DNA from: 2-02-FULL-66-14 sp037443705
GTDB taxonomy: Bacteria > Pseudomonadota > Gammaproteobacteria > Burkholderiales > SG8-39
Reading direction: 5' to 3'
NCBI GenBank assembly: GCA_037443705.1
Contig: JBBINV010000006.1
Location: forward strand, 1-64,000
Length of the DNA stretch: 64,000 nucleotides
Below are positions 26,536 through 35,413 of the stretch, one piece after another; position 1 is the stretch's first letter, and each line of letters begins with the position of its first letter. A program made the translations under genes and the position numbers. Below the pieces are notes generated by a model, which searched no databases, was not told the origin of the DNA, and was given only the letters and a program-made list of their open reading frames with translations.

Positions 26536-27683
26536 ATCGCCTCGGGAACGGGAACCGTCTCGCGCGCACGCGTTGCAAAGGAGAAGATCTTTTCGGGCGG
26601 CACGTTCACGCCGCCGACGCCCGCGAGGCAGCCGTGCACGCGCGGCGCGCGATCCATGCCGTAGAGCGCCGCGCGCAGCTCCTGGTGCAGCGCGCCGCCC
26701 GCGCCGGGCGAGAAATCGCGCTCGAGCACGACCACGTCGCGCACTCCCGCGAGCGCGTGGCGGAGCTCTGCCGCCGGTAGCGGGCGAAACAGCCGCACCT
26801 TGGCGAGCCCGGCGGCATGGCCCGCCGCGCGCAGCGCGTCCACGGCTTCGCGCGCGGTGCCGCACATGCTGCCCATGCTGACGAGAACGGGATCGGCGTC
26901 TTCGCACCGGTAGCGCTCGGCGAGGCCCCAGCCGCGCCCGGTGCGCGCCTGCCACTCGCGGTCCGCTGCGTCTGCCGCGGCGGGCACGCGCTCCATCGCG
27001 GCGCCGATCTCGCGCCGGTGCCGGCGGTACATGTCCTGCGTGACGACGTTGCCCCACGATTCGCCGCGGCCGGGATCGAGAAAATGCTCCGGCGCGTAGG
27101 CCGGGAGGTAGGCATCGACGAGCGCCTGCGGCGGCACGCTCACCGGTTCGAGCGAGTGCGAGACGTAGAAGGCGTCGATGTTGATCATCACGGGCAGCAG
27201 CACCTGCTCGGCCACGCGGTACGCCTGGATCACCGTGTCGAGCGCCTCCTGCGTGCTCTCGCAGTAGTACTGGATCCAGCCGGTGTCGCGCTGCGCGATG
27301 CTGTCGGTCTGATCGGGCCAGAACGCCCAGGGCGAGGCGATCGTGCGATTGACGTTCGCCATCACGATCGGCGCGCGCGCGCCGCTCGCGTAGTGCAGCA
27401 GCTCGTGCATCAGCATGAGCCCCTGCGAGGCGGTCGCCGTGAAAACGCGCACGCCGGCGAGCGACGCCGGAATTCACGCCGCCATCACCGAGTGCTCGGA
27501 TTCCGGCGTGAGGAACTCGGCGTCGAGCTCGCCCGCGGCGTGGAACTCGGTGAGGAGCTCGAGGATCGGCGTCTGCGGCGTGATCGGATAGACCGGCACG
27601 ACTTTCGGCGGCGCGAGCCGCGCGCCCCACGCGATGGCGTGATTTCCGGAGAGCAGCACGCGGTCCTGCGCGACGGCGCTCAC
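26523..27683 (-). pseudogene. 2-oxoacid:ferredoxin oxidoreductase alpha subunit, interrupted by in-frame TGA
   Basis: Read through, the frame gives 385 residues of a PorA-type alpha subunit: VYPITPQTPILELLTEF, ESEHSVMAA, then VRVFTATASQGLMLMHELLHYASGAR and QRDTGWIQYY. A TGA at 27474-27476 interrupts it at the place where relatives usually have Cys (HSxxAAC-I). The frame is the same on both sides, so this is a base change rather than an indel. It may be a true nonsense mutation, a sequence error or, least likely, a recoded codon. GTG at 27683 overlaps the upstream stop (GTGA). It binds the 2-oxo acid pyrimidine-domain side together with the beta subunit. Confidence 0.8.
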
Positions 27684-29284
27684 CGCAGCTCCTCCTGCAT
27701 TGCGATCGAGCCCGTCGGGCATTCCCGCGCGCAAAGCCCGCAGCCCTTGCAGTACTCGTCCGCGACCGCATAGCCGCCCGGCACGCGCCGCACCGCCATG
27801 TCGGGACAGTAGTGGAAGCAGTTGTCACGGAAGACGCAGCGGCCGCAGGAAAAGCAGCGCCCGGCCTCGGCGAGCGCCTGCCGCCCGTCGAGCGCCGGAC
27901 GAGCGCCCTCGGGCCGCGCGGCGTGCGGGTGGTAGAAAGTGTTGATGGCCCCGAGCGGGACGGTGGATCGGGCGGTTATTCCAGGCTCGCGCTCGCCCTT
28001 CAGCCAGCGATCGATCGCAGCCGCGGCATTGCGGCCTGCCGCGATCGCCTGCGTGACGAAGCGCGCCGTGCTCGCGACGTCGCCACCGGCGTACACGCCC
28101 GGGAGGCTCGTCGCGCCGTGCGCATCGGTGCGGATGAGCGCGCCGTCGGTTTCGAGGGCGGAGAAGGGCTCGAGCTCCGGGTCCTGGCCGATCGCCACGA
28201 CGATCGCGTCGGCGTCCAGGCGGAACTCGGTGCCTTCGAGCGACGTCACGCGGAATTCGGCGCGACGCACGCCGGGCTCGAAGCGCACGCGCACGCATTC
28301 GAGCGTTACGGCGTGCGAACCCCGGCCCGCCGAGCGCAGCATCACGCCGCCGTGGATCGCGACGCCTTCTTCCCTTGCCTGCACGACTTCTTCGCGCTGG
28401 GCGGGCATCTGCGCTTCGGCTTCGAGCGCGAGAACGCTCACCTCGTGACCGGCGCGGCGCGCGCTGCGCGCCACGTCCATCGCGGCGCTGCCGCCGCCGA
28501 TGACCGCGAGCCGCCGCCCCAGCGCGGGCGGCGTGCCCGCGTTCGTCTGCGCGAGGTAGGCGGCGCCGTCCAGCAGCCAGTCCTTCGCGCCACCGAGCTG
28601 CGGCAGGCGCTTCGGGCGGCGCGCGCCGGTCGCAAGGTAGACGGCGTCGAATTCGTCGCGCAGCGATTCGAAATCGCCCGGTGCGCGGAGCTCCGTCCCG
28701 GTGCGCACTTCGATACCGAGCTCGAGAATGCGCCCGACCTCGCCGTGGAGCACCTCGCGCGGCAGGCGGTAGGGCGGAATTCCCGAGCGCATCAGGCCGC
28801 CGAGCTCGGGCGCGGCCTCGAAGACCGCGACCCGATAGCCGAGGCGGCGAAGCTGGCAGGCCGCCGAGAGTCCCGAAGGCCCTCCGCCGATCACGGCGAT
28901 TCTTTCCGTCCGTTCGATTGCGGGCGGCGCGAAGCGCCAGCCTTCGGCGAGCGCAAGCTCGCCGGCATGGCGCTCGAGCGCGCAGATCGCGAGCGGCGCA
29001 TCGTAGCCGCCGCGGTTGCAGGCGCTTTCGCAGGGCCGGTGGCAGATGCGGCCGGCCACCGCGGGAAAAGGATTGTGATCGACGAGCGTCGTCCACGCGC
29101 CGCGCCAGTCCCCGGCGCGCGCCTGCCCGATCCATTCCGCGATGCGGCCGTTGACCGGGCAGGCGAGATGGCAGGGCGAGGGCTGGCTTTGATACACCGG
29201 CAGCGCGGCGCGCCAGGTGCCGGTCCTGAACACCTCGGTCGTGCCGGTCGTCCAGGCGGTCGGCGGCGCGGCCGGAAAATTCAT
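27680..29284 (-). CDS. FAD/NAD-linked GltD-like oxidoreductase with ferredoxin domain
   Basis: A 534-residue iron-sulfur flavoprotein. The N-terminal GltD-type cluster domain contains CHLACPVNGRIAEW and GRICHRPCESACNRG. Two dinucleotide motifs follow: VIGGGPSGLSAAC (FAD) and VIGGGSAAMDVAR (NAD(P)H). The C-terminus is a 2[4Fe-4S] ferredoxin domain with CFSCGRCVFRDNC and CKGCGLCARECPTGS. It sits between the gamma and alpha genes of the oxidoreductase and overlaps both by 4 bases. It should carry electrons between ferredoxin-type clusters and NAD(P)H, taking the place of the delta subunit. The ATG at 29284 overlaps the restored gamma stop (ATGA). Confidence 0.88.
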   Translation of the reverse strand: MNFPAAPPTAWTTGTTEVFRTGTWRAALPVYQSQPSPCHLACPVNGRIAEWIGQARAGDWRGAWTTLVDHNPFPAVAGRICHRPCESACNRGGYDAPLAICALERHAGELALAEGWRFAPPAIERTERIAVIGGGPSGLSAACQLRRLGYRVAVFEAAPELGGLMRSGIPPYRLPREVLHGEVGRILELGIEVRTGTELRAPGDFESLRDEFDAVYLATGARRPKRLPQLGGAKDWLLDGAAYLAQTNAGTPPALGRRLAVIGGGSAAMDVARSARRAGHEVSVLALEAEAQMPAQREEVVQAREEGVAIHGGVMLRSAGRGSHAVTLECVRVRFEPGVRRAEFRVTSLEGTEFRLDADAIVVAIGQDPELEPFSALETDGALIRTDAHGATSLPGVYAGGDVASTARFVTQAIAAGRNAAAAIDRWLKGEREPGITARSTVPLGAINTFYHPHAARPEGARPALDGRQALAEAGRCFSCGRCVFRDNCFHYCPDMAVRRVPGGYAVADEYCKGCGLCARECPTGSIAMQEELR

Positions 29285-29837
29285 GCCGCCGTCCTGCGTG
29301 GCCGAGTCTCCGTCAGACGGTAGCCTTCGAGACAGGCGCGCACGTTCGCTTCGCGCCCCTGGGCGCCGCATCCGCGATCACGCGCGCAAGCGTCTCGAGC
29401 GCTGGCGCACCGAGGGCGCCCGCGAATGCGCCGAGGAGCGCGGAATTGACGATCCGGCCCAGGCCGTGGCGCTGCGCAATGCCGATGCCGTCCACCGGGA
29501 GCACGCGGTAGCCGGACAGCTCGGCGGCGAGCTGCGCCGGGGTCCTGCGCGAGTTGACCACGATCCACGATTCGGGGCGCGCGGCGGCGAGCAGCCGGCC
29601 CTCGAGCAGGCTTGCATCGAAGCAGAGTAGGGCGTCGGCGCGCTCGATGTCGCAGCGCACGCGGATCGGCCGGTCGTCCACGCGCAGGAACGAGCTCACC
29701 GGCGTGCCGCGGCGCGCGCCGCCGTACGTCGCGAAGCTCTGCACCTCGCGGCCCTCGGCGAAGAAAGCCACCGCAAGAAGGTTCCCCGCGAGCTGCGCGC
29801 CCTGCCCCCCGCGGCCCTGGATGACGATCTGGAGCAT
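29281..29837 (-). pseudogene. 2-oxoacid:ferredoxin oxidoreductase gamma subunit, frameshifted
   Basis: The first 155 or so codons encode a PorG-type gamma subunit (IVIQGRGGQGAQLAGNLL, FATYGGARRGTPVSS). The frame then leaves the family pattern and stops at 29313. Adding one G to the run at 29356-29359 restores the expected end (GREANVRACLEGY) and a stop at 29281 that overlaps the next gene's ATG, as in every other junction here. One base has therefore been lost, in the cell or in the assembly. This is the first gene of the oxidoreductase operon. The gamma subunit helps assemble the catalytic complex. Confidence 0.8.
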
Positions 29838-29904
29838 GGCGCACAGCCTGCCGCGGCGCGCGTGCGCCGGGTTTGCTCTCGATCAAGAGAATTCGAACCG
29901 GTCC

Positions 29905-30735
29905 CTACGAGGGGCGCAGGCCGAGAATGCTTCGCGCCTCCTGAGGCGTCGCCGGGCGGCGGCCGAAGCGCTCGCAGTGGTCGGCGATCTTCTTCACGAG
30001 CTCGGCATTGCTCGCAGCGAGCCGGTCGGGCTCGATGCGCAGGTTGTCCTCGAGCCCGGTGCGGCAGTGGCCGCCCGCCTCCAGACACCACTGGTTGACC
30101 TCCCACTGATGACGCCCGATGCCGGCCGCGACCCAGGTCGCATTCGGAAGCACCTGTTCGAGTTCCGAACGCAGGAAATCAAAAATGGAACGACGAGCCG
30201 GCATCGCATTCGGGATGCCCATCACGAATTGAACGTGCGGCGGGTCTTTCAGCAGGCCCTTTTTCACCAGGCTCGCGGCGTTGTAGAGCATCGCGAGGTC
30301 GAACACCTCGACCTCGGGCTTGACGTCGTATTCCAGCATCGATTTCGCGAGGCTTTCCACGAAATCGGGCGGGTTCTCGTAGATCGCGGTGGGGAAGTTC
30401 ACGGAGCCGGTGGCGAGCGACGCCATGTCGGGCCGCAGGTACAGCATCGCGCCGCGCTTCGCCTGCTCGCGGCCGCGGCCGCCGGTAGAGAACTGGACGA
30501 TCATCCCGGGACAGTGCTTGCGCACCCCTTCCTGCACCCGCGCGTAGAGCTCGGGATCCGAGCCGGGCGACTCGTCCGGATTGCGCACATGGATGTGAAC
30601 GAGGGAGGCGCCCGCATCGAACGCCTGGTGGGTCGACTCGATCTGCTCGGAGGGTGTCACGGGAACCGCGGGATTGTCCTTTTTCTTCGGCACCGCACCG
30701 GTGATCGCCACGGTGATAATGACGGGCCGGGTCAC
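29905..30735 (-). CDS. BKACE-family 3-keto acid cleavage enzyme (DUF849)
   Basis: A 276-residue Zn enzyme. BKACE proteins condense a beta-keto acid with acetyl-CoA to give acetoacetate and a new acyl-CoA. The metal-binding HIHVRNP is near residue 50, and the early ITVAITGAVPKKKDNPAVPVT and the mid-protein FSTGGRG and GSVNFPT match the family. GTG at 30735 overlaps the IclR stop (GTGA), so both form one transcript and IclR is probably its regulator. The specific keto acid is unknown; the family covers many substrates. Confidence 0.88.
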   Translation of the reverse strand: MTRPVIITVAITGAVPKKKDNPAVPVTPSEQIESTHQAFDAGASLVHIHVRNPDESPGSDPELYARVQEGVRKHCPGMIVQFSTGGRGREQAKRGAMLYLRPDMASLATGSVNFPTAIYENPPDFVESLAKSMLEYDVKPEVEVFDLAMLYNAASLVKKGLLKDPPHVQFVMGIPNAMPARRSIFDFLRSELEQVLPNATWVAAGIGRHQWEVNQWCLEAGGHCRTGLEDNLRIEPDRLAASNAELVKKIADHCERFGRRPATPQEARSILGLRPS

Positions 30736-31511
30736 GCCTGTCTCCCGTCCTGGCCGAGCGTCGCCGCGATCTGGGCGGCGGCGCGCCGCATCGCCGGAAG
30801 GAACGAGTAGCCGCGCTTGAGCGTCATGCGCGGCGCAGGCCCGTGCACCGCGACGGCGGCGCACAGGCGCTGGCGCGAATCGAGCACCGGCACCGCAAGA
30901 CACACCGACCCCGCGAGAAACTCGCCGGAGTCGGTGCCGATGCCGCTCGCGCGGATCTTGCCGAGCTCGCGCGCGAGCGCATCGACGCTCGTGACGGTGC
31001 GCTCGGTGTAGCGCCTGAGCGGCCCGTCCCCGAGCACCTTGCGCAGGCGCGCCTCCGGCAGGTGCGCGAGAAACAGCTTCCCGCTCGCCGTGCAGTGCAA
31101 CGGCACGCGCGAGCCGACGTCCATGTGCAAACGCACCTTCTCGGAAGTCTCCACGCGATCCAGGTACACCACCTCGTTTCCATCCAGCATCGTGAAATTG
31201 CAGGTCTCGCCGATCTCCTCGACCAGCCGCGCGAGCGCGGCGTGGCGCTGGGTGCGCAGCGGCGAGCGCATCTGCACCGCGAGCGACAGCGTGGCGACAC
31301 GGTTGCCGATGCCGTAGCGCTTGGCGAAAGGCTCGCGCTGCACCAGCCCCCCGCGCGCGAGCAGCCCCAGGATGCGGTACACGCTCGGCTTCGGCAGACC
31401 GCTCGCGCGCGTGAGCTCCTCGAGGGTGGGCGGCTCCTCGGCCTGCGCGATCAGCTCGAGCAGCGCGAAGGCCCGCAGCGTTGCCGAGGATTTCGTTGTC
31501 CGAAATTCCAT
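30732..31511 (-). CDS. IclR-family regulator upstream of BKACE
   Basis: A 259-residue regulator with an N-terminal winged HTH (TLEELTRASGLPKPSVYRIL, about residues 29-48) and the IclR ligand domain with VPLHCTASGKLFLA and SVCLAVPVLD. It is the first gene of a two-gene unit with BKACE and is divergent from the biotin carrier gene across a 51-base gap. It may therefore control both directions. A possible operator lies directly upstream of its start at 31512-31527. Confidence 0.9.
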   Translation of the reverse strand: MEFRTTKSSATLRAFALLELIAQAEEPPTLEELTRASGLPKPSVYRILGLLARGGLVQREPFAKRYGIGNRVATLSLAVQMRSPLRTQRHAALARLVEEIGETCNFTMLDGNEVVYLDRVETSEKVRLHMDVGSRVPLHCTASGKLFLAHLPEARLRKVLGDGPLRRYTERTVTSVDALARELGKIRASGIGTDSGEFLAGSVCLAVPVLDSRQRLCAAVAVHGPAPRMTLKRGYSFLPAMRRAAAQIAATLGQDGRQA

Positions 31512-31527
31512 GTTCCATTATTGCAAC
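31512..31527. promoter_or_regulatory. Candidate IclR operator
   Basis: GTTCCATTATTGCAAC is an imperfect palindrome (12 of 16 positions match its reverse complement) touching the IclR start codon in the divergent gap. It is only a candidate: no second copy was found. Confidence 0.3.
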
Positions 31528-31562
31528 GCTTTCGCGGCCCGTGCAATGATCGCCGCCGCGCC

Positions 31563-32039
31563 GTGCGAAACGAGAAACTGACCTACGAGGACGTGCTGCG
31601 GATCGTCGAGCTGGTGAAGTCGGCCCCGTTCTCCGAGTTCCGCCTCAAGGTCGGCGAGATCGAGGTCCATTTGCGGCGCAGCAACGGTTCCGCTCCGGAA
31701 GAGAAGGGGGAAACCCGGGATTCCCAAGACTTGCCTTTCGCTTCCAGGGAGAAATCCGCTTCTCAAAGCCCTTCCTTTCCCCCCGACGCGATCCTGGTCC
31801 GGTCCCCGATGGTCGGGACCTTCTACCGCGCACCGGCGCCGGACGCACCGCCGTTCGTGGAGGTGGGGCAGCATGTCGAGCCGGGTGCGACTCTCTGCAT
31901 CATCGAGGTGATGAAGCTGATGAACTCGATCGCCGCGGAGGCGCGCGGCGTCGTGGCGCAGATCCTCGTAGAGAACGGCGCGCACGTCGAATACGGAGAG
32001 GCCCTCATGGCGATCCGGCCCGATCCGGAGGACGGATGA
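31563..32039 (+). CDS. Biotin carboxyl carrier protein (AccB-like)
   Basis: A 158-residue carrier. The N-terminal part resembles AccB (LTYEDVLRIVELVKSAPFSEF), a Ser/Pro-rich linker spans about 42-75, and the C-terminal biotinyl domain has RSPMVGTFYRAP and EVMKLMN with Lys118 as the biotin site. The start is GTG at 31563. It overlaps the carboxyltransferase start by 4 bases. There is no accC-type biotin carboxylase near it, so the carboxyl group must come from another carboxylase or, if the pair works in reverse, from the substrate itself. Confidence 0.88.
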   Translation: MRNEKLTYEDVLRIVELVKSAPFSEFRLKVGEIEVHLRRSNGSAPEEKGETRDSQDLPFASREKSASQSPSFPPDAILVRSPMVGTFYRAPAPDAPPFVEVGQHVEPGATLCIIEVMKLMNSIAAEARGVVAQILVENGAHVEYGEALMAIRPDPEDG

Positions 32040-33493
32040 AGCGCGCGCGCGGCCGGTTCGATTTCGTCGACGTGACGCTCAGGGACGCGCATCAGTGCCT
32101 GTGGTCGACGCGCATGACCACTGCCACGATGACGCCGATCCTCGGCGCAATCGATCGCTGCGGCTATTCGGCGATCAACATCCTGGGCGGCGCGGTGTTC
32201 GACGTGTGCGTGCGCTATCTGCACGAGAGCCCGTGGGAGCGCGTGAAGCTGCTCTGCGGGCGCCTTGGGACACCGTGCGACGCGCTTACGCGCGGCCAGA
32301 GTCTTTACACCTTCGAGCTCTTTCCGGACGACATCGTGGCGCTCAACGCGCAGGTGCTCGCGCGGCTCGGCGTGAAGATCCTCACCGTTTACGACGCGTT
32401 GAACGACAACCGCAATCTGGAATCCTCGGTGCGCGCCGGGCGCGCGGCCGGGATGAAGCTGAACGGCTGGATGACCTATACGCTCAGCCCGGTGCACACC
32501 GATGCCTACTACGTCGCCCGCACGAAGGAGCTCGTGCGCCTCGGCGTGGACTACATGTGCATCAAGGACCCGACCGGGCTGCTCACGCCGGAGCGCGGCC
32601 GCACGCTTTTCCCCGCGGTGGTGAAGGCGGCCGGAAGGATTCCGCTGCAGCTTCACTCGCATTGCCAGTCGGGCCTCGCCCCCGAGGTCTACCAGGTGGC
32701 GATGGAAAGCGGCTTTCGCGCCGGCTACACCGCCTCCGAGCCCCTCGCGAACGGGGCGTCGCTTCCAGCGACGGAGGAGATCGGCGAACGCGCGAAGCGC
32801 GCGGGACTGAAGACTTCTCTTGACTACAGATTTCTGAAGGAAGTCTCCGGATACTTTGCGTGCCTTGCCGAGCGCGAGGGCAGGCCGCGCGGCGAGGTCG
32901 CGCGCTACGACCCGGCGCTCTACGAGCACCAGATCCCGGGCGGCATGATCTCGAACCTGCGCTATCAGCTGCAGACGATGAAGCTCGAGCACCGCCTGCC
33001 CGAGATCCTCGAGGAGGTGCCGCGCGTGCGCGCCGACCTCGGCTACCCGATCGTGGTGAGCCCGTTCGCGCAGTACATCGTGACACAGGCGACGCTCAAC
33101 GTGGTGCAGGGCGAGCGCTACAAGACGATTCCGGACGAGATCCGCAAGTACGCGGCGGGCTACTACGGGCGCCTGGCCGCGAAGCCGAGTGACGTGTTCC
33201 TGGAGAAATTGAATTTGAAGGCGGAGGACCACGTCACGGAGCGCCCCGGCGAGCACATCGAGCCGTGGATCCCGCGCCTCCGGAAGGAGCTGGGCGCCGG
33301 CGTCCCCGACGAGGAGCTGCTGCTCGCGGCGTTCTACGAGCGCGCGCTCCTCGAGCCGCTCGCGAAGCCGGCGCCGAAGTACGAGTTCCGCACCACGCCG
33401 CTCCACGAGCTGATCCGTTTCCTCGGCTCGCGGCGGGACATCGAATATGCGCACATCCGGTTCGCAGGAACCGAGATGACGTTCGCGGCGTAG
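32036..33493 (+). CDS. Biotin-dependent carboxyltransferase subunit (OadA/PycB-like)
   Basis: A 485-residue carboxyltransferase of the pyruvate carboxylase/oxaloacetate decarboxylase class. DVTLRDAHQ is at residues 12-20 with the metal Asp, the catalytic Lys177 is in CIKDPTGLL, and the metal His207 and His209 are in LHSHCQSG. The C-terminal conserved carboxylase domain is present, but no fused biotin domain; the separate carrier upstream supplies it. Substrate is unknown: pyruvate/oxaloacetate is the family default. A TAXI-TRAP transporter follows at 6 bases, which suggests it acts on an imported acid. Confidence 0.85.
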   Translation: MKRARGRFDFVDVTLRDAHQCLWSTRMTTATMTPILGAIDRCGYSAINILGGAVFDVCVRYLHESPWERVKLLCGRLGTPCDALTRGQSLYTFELFPDDIVALNAQVLARLGVKILTVYDALNDNRNLESSVRAGRAAGMKLNGWMTYTLSPVHTDAYYVARTKELVRLGVDYMCIKDPTGLLTPERGRTLFPAVVKAAGRIPLQLHSHCQSGLAPEVYQVAMESGFRAGYTASEPLANGASLPATEEIGERAKRAGLKTSLDYRFLKEVSGYFACLAEREGRPRGEVARYDPALYEHQIPGGMISNLRYQLQTMKLEHRLPEILEEVPRVRADLGYPIVVSPFAQYIVTQATLNVVQGERYKTIPDEIRKYAAGYYGRLAAKPSDVFLEKLNLKAEDHVTERPGEHIEPWIPRLRKELGAGVPDEELLLAAFYERALLEPLAKPAPKYEFRTTPLHELIRFLGSRRDIEYAHIRFAGTEMTFAA

Positions 33494-33499
33494 CCGGCC

Positions 33500-35413
33500 A
33501 TGGCGAAGTCATTGAGAATTCTCACCGGCATCGCGGGCGCGGTGCTGACCGTGTACGTCACGCTCGCGCTCTTCGGCGTGGTGCGCAGCTCCTCGCAGCA
33601 CTACGCGGCATTCACTTTCGCCGTCATGCTCATGTCGGGCCTCGTGAGCATGCGCATGGTCTTCGACATGCGCGCGGCGGACCCGGCGCTCCGCCGGTTC
33701 GGCGCGAGGCTCGGAATCGCGGCCGCCGGCGGCCTGCTCGCCGCGGGCGGCGGGCTCTACATCCTCTGGCACGCGAAGCGCCTGGAAGTCGCAGCGCCGT
33801 TCTTCGAGGGTTTCGACATGGCGGTGGGGCTCGCCTTCACCGCGGGCGTGCTGATCCTCACCTGGATCCACTGGGGCGCGATCCTCACGCTCGTGATCGG
33901 CGCGGCGATCGCGTACTTCTTCTACGGGCACCTCTTCGAGCACCCGCTGCTCTCGCATCCCGAGTACCAGCCCAATTTCGTCATGAACTACGTGGGGCTC
34001 GGGACCACGCAGGGGTTCTTCTGGTTCGCGCAGACCGCGGTCGACGACATCTACTACCTGGTGCTGTACGCATCCGTCCTGTTCGGCATCGGCATGCTCT
34101 ACTCGATCATCGAGCTGGGAAAAGCCATGGGCAACCGCATCCCCGGCGGAGCCGCGGGGCCGGCCGTGATCGGGAGCGGCGTGGTCTCGATGGTGATGGG
34201 CGTGGCGGTGTCGAACGTCGTGCTCACCGGCCGCTTTACCATTCCGATGATGAAGAAATACGGGTACAGCCCCGCAATGGCCGGCGCGATCGAGGCCGCC
34301 GCGTCGACCTCGGGCCAGATCATGCCGCCGGTGCTGGGATTGGCCGCGTTCATCATCGCGAGCTTCCTCTCGATGAAGTACATCGACGTGGTGAAGGCAG
34401 CGGTGATCCCGGGGTTCCTCTACATGACCGGGATCGCGATCGCGGTGATGGTCTACGCGCGGCGCCACCGCCTGCCGAAGCTTCGCGAGACCGTGGACTC
34501 GGGAATCATCCGGCGGACTTTCCCTGCGTTCTTCGTTTCGTTCGTCGTGGTGTGCTGGCTTCTGCTCGACTACTACTCGCCCTCGGTCGCGGGTTTCGCC
34601 GGCTGCGTGGTGGCGCTCGCGCTCTCGGCGTTCCAGGGCCGCTACCGGCCTACCCTCAGGCAGCTCGGGCTCGCGCTGGAGGAGGGCCTGGAGATGATGG
34701 CGCTGCTCGCGCTGCTGCTCATCGCGATCGGGCCCCTGGGGCAGGCGTTCCTCACCACCAACCTCTCGGGGCGGCTCGGCACCTATCTCGTGCATCTGCT
34801 GCCGGACAGCCCGCTCGTGCTTTTCCTGGGCGCGGCGGTTCTGTCACTCGTCCTCGGCATGGGGCTGCCTACGCCGGTCGCCTACCTGGTAGTCGCGCTC
34901 GCGCTGGTGCCGTTCCTGCAGCAGCTCGGGGTGAAGGCGTTCCTCGCGCATTATTTCGTCTTCTATTTCGCGGTCTACTCGGCGCTGAGCCCTCCGGTCG
35001 CGGTCGCGGCGCTCGCCGGCGCCAAGATCGCCGGCGCCGGCTTCTGGGACACCTGCCGCGAGTCGATGAAGCTCGCGGCGACCACCTTCATCATCCCGTT
35101 CGCGTTCGTCTACCGGCCGCAGCTGCTCGCGTTTCCGGATCTCGGCTGGGACGTGGTTCCGCCGCTCGTGGAGATCCTGCTCATCCAGTGGACGAGCTCG
35201 ATCGCGCTGTTCGGGTACTTCCGCAGGAGCCTGAGTGCGCTCGAGCGCACCCTGGTCGCCGCGCTCACCGGGCTCGGCTACTGGGCGATGGTGACCGAGG
35301 CGCTGTATTCGACGTTCGTGTTCGCGGGCGCGGCCGCCCTGTTGCTGGCGGGGGTGGCCGTGCGCCGCGCGGGGGTTGTGCCTGTGACCATGACCGGAGG
35401 AGGAGAGCCATGA
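33500..35413 (+). CDS. TRAP transporter fused permease (TAXI type, DctQM fusion)
   Basis: A 637-residue inner-membrane protein combining the small and large TRAP permeases, as in TAXI systems. Family segments include GLGTTQGFFWFAQTAVDDIY, SNVVLTGRFTIPMMKKYG, AAASTSGQIMPPVLGLAAF and GLPTPVAYLVVALAL. More than a dozen hydrophobic segments can be seen. It lies 6 bases after the carboxyltransferase and overlaps its binding protein by 4 bases. It should import the substrate of the enzymes around it. Confidence 0.92.
   Translation: MAKSLRILTGIAGAVLTVYVTLALFGVVRSSSQHYAAFTFAVMLMSGLVSMRMVFDMRAADPALRRFGARLGIAAAGGLLAAGGGLYILWHAKRLEVAAPFFEGFDMAVGLAFTAGVLILTWIHWGAILTLVIGAAIAYFFYGHLFEHPLLSHPEYQPNFVMNYVGLGTTQGFFWFAQTAVDDIYYLVLYASVLFGIGMLYSIIELGKAMGNRIPGGAAGPAVIGSGVVSMVMGVAVSNVVLTGRFTIPMMKKYGYSPAMAGAIEAAASTSGQIMPPVLGLAAFIIASFLSMKYIDVVKAAVIPGFLYMTGIAIAVMVYARRHRLPKLRETVDSGIIRRTFPAFFVSFVVVCWLLLDYYSPSVAGFAGCVVALALSAFQGRYRPTLRQLGLALEEGLEMMALLALLLIAIGPLGQAFLTTNLSGRLGTYLVHLLPDSPLVLFLGAAVLSLVLGMGLPTPVAYLVVALALVPFLQQLGVKAFLAHYFVFYFAVYSALSPPVAVAALAGAKIAGAGFWDTCRESMKLAATTFIIPFAFVYRPQLLAFPDLGWDVVPPLVEILLIQWTSSIALFGYFRRSLSALERTLVAALTGLGYWAMVTEALYSTFVFAGAAALLLAGVAVRRAGVVPVTMTGGGEP

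Noticed and set aside
27453..27476. A bacterial SECIS element after the in-frame TGA
   Set aside because: The hairpin has a 5-base TCGCT loop and starts 3 bases after TGA; it lacks the GGU-type apical loop and spacing of known elements. Recoding is kept only as a remote option.
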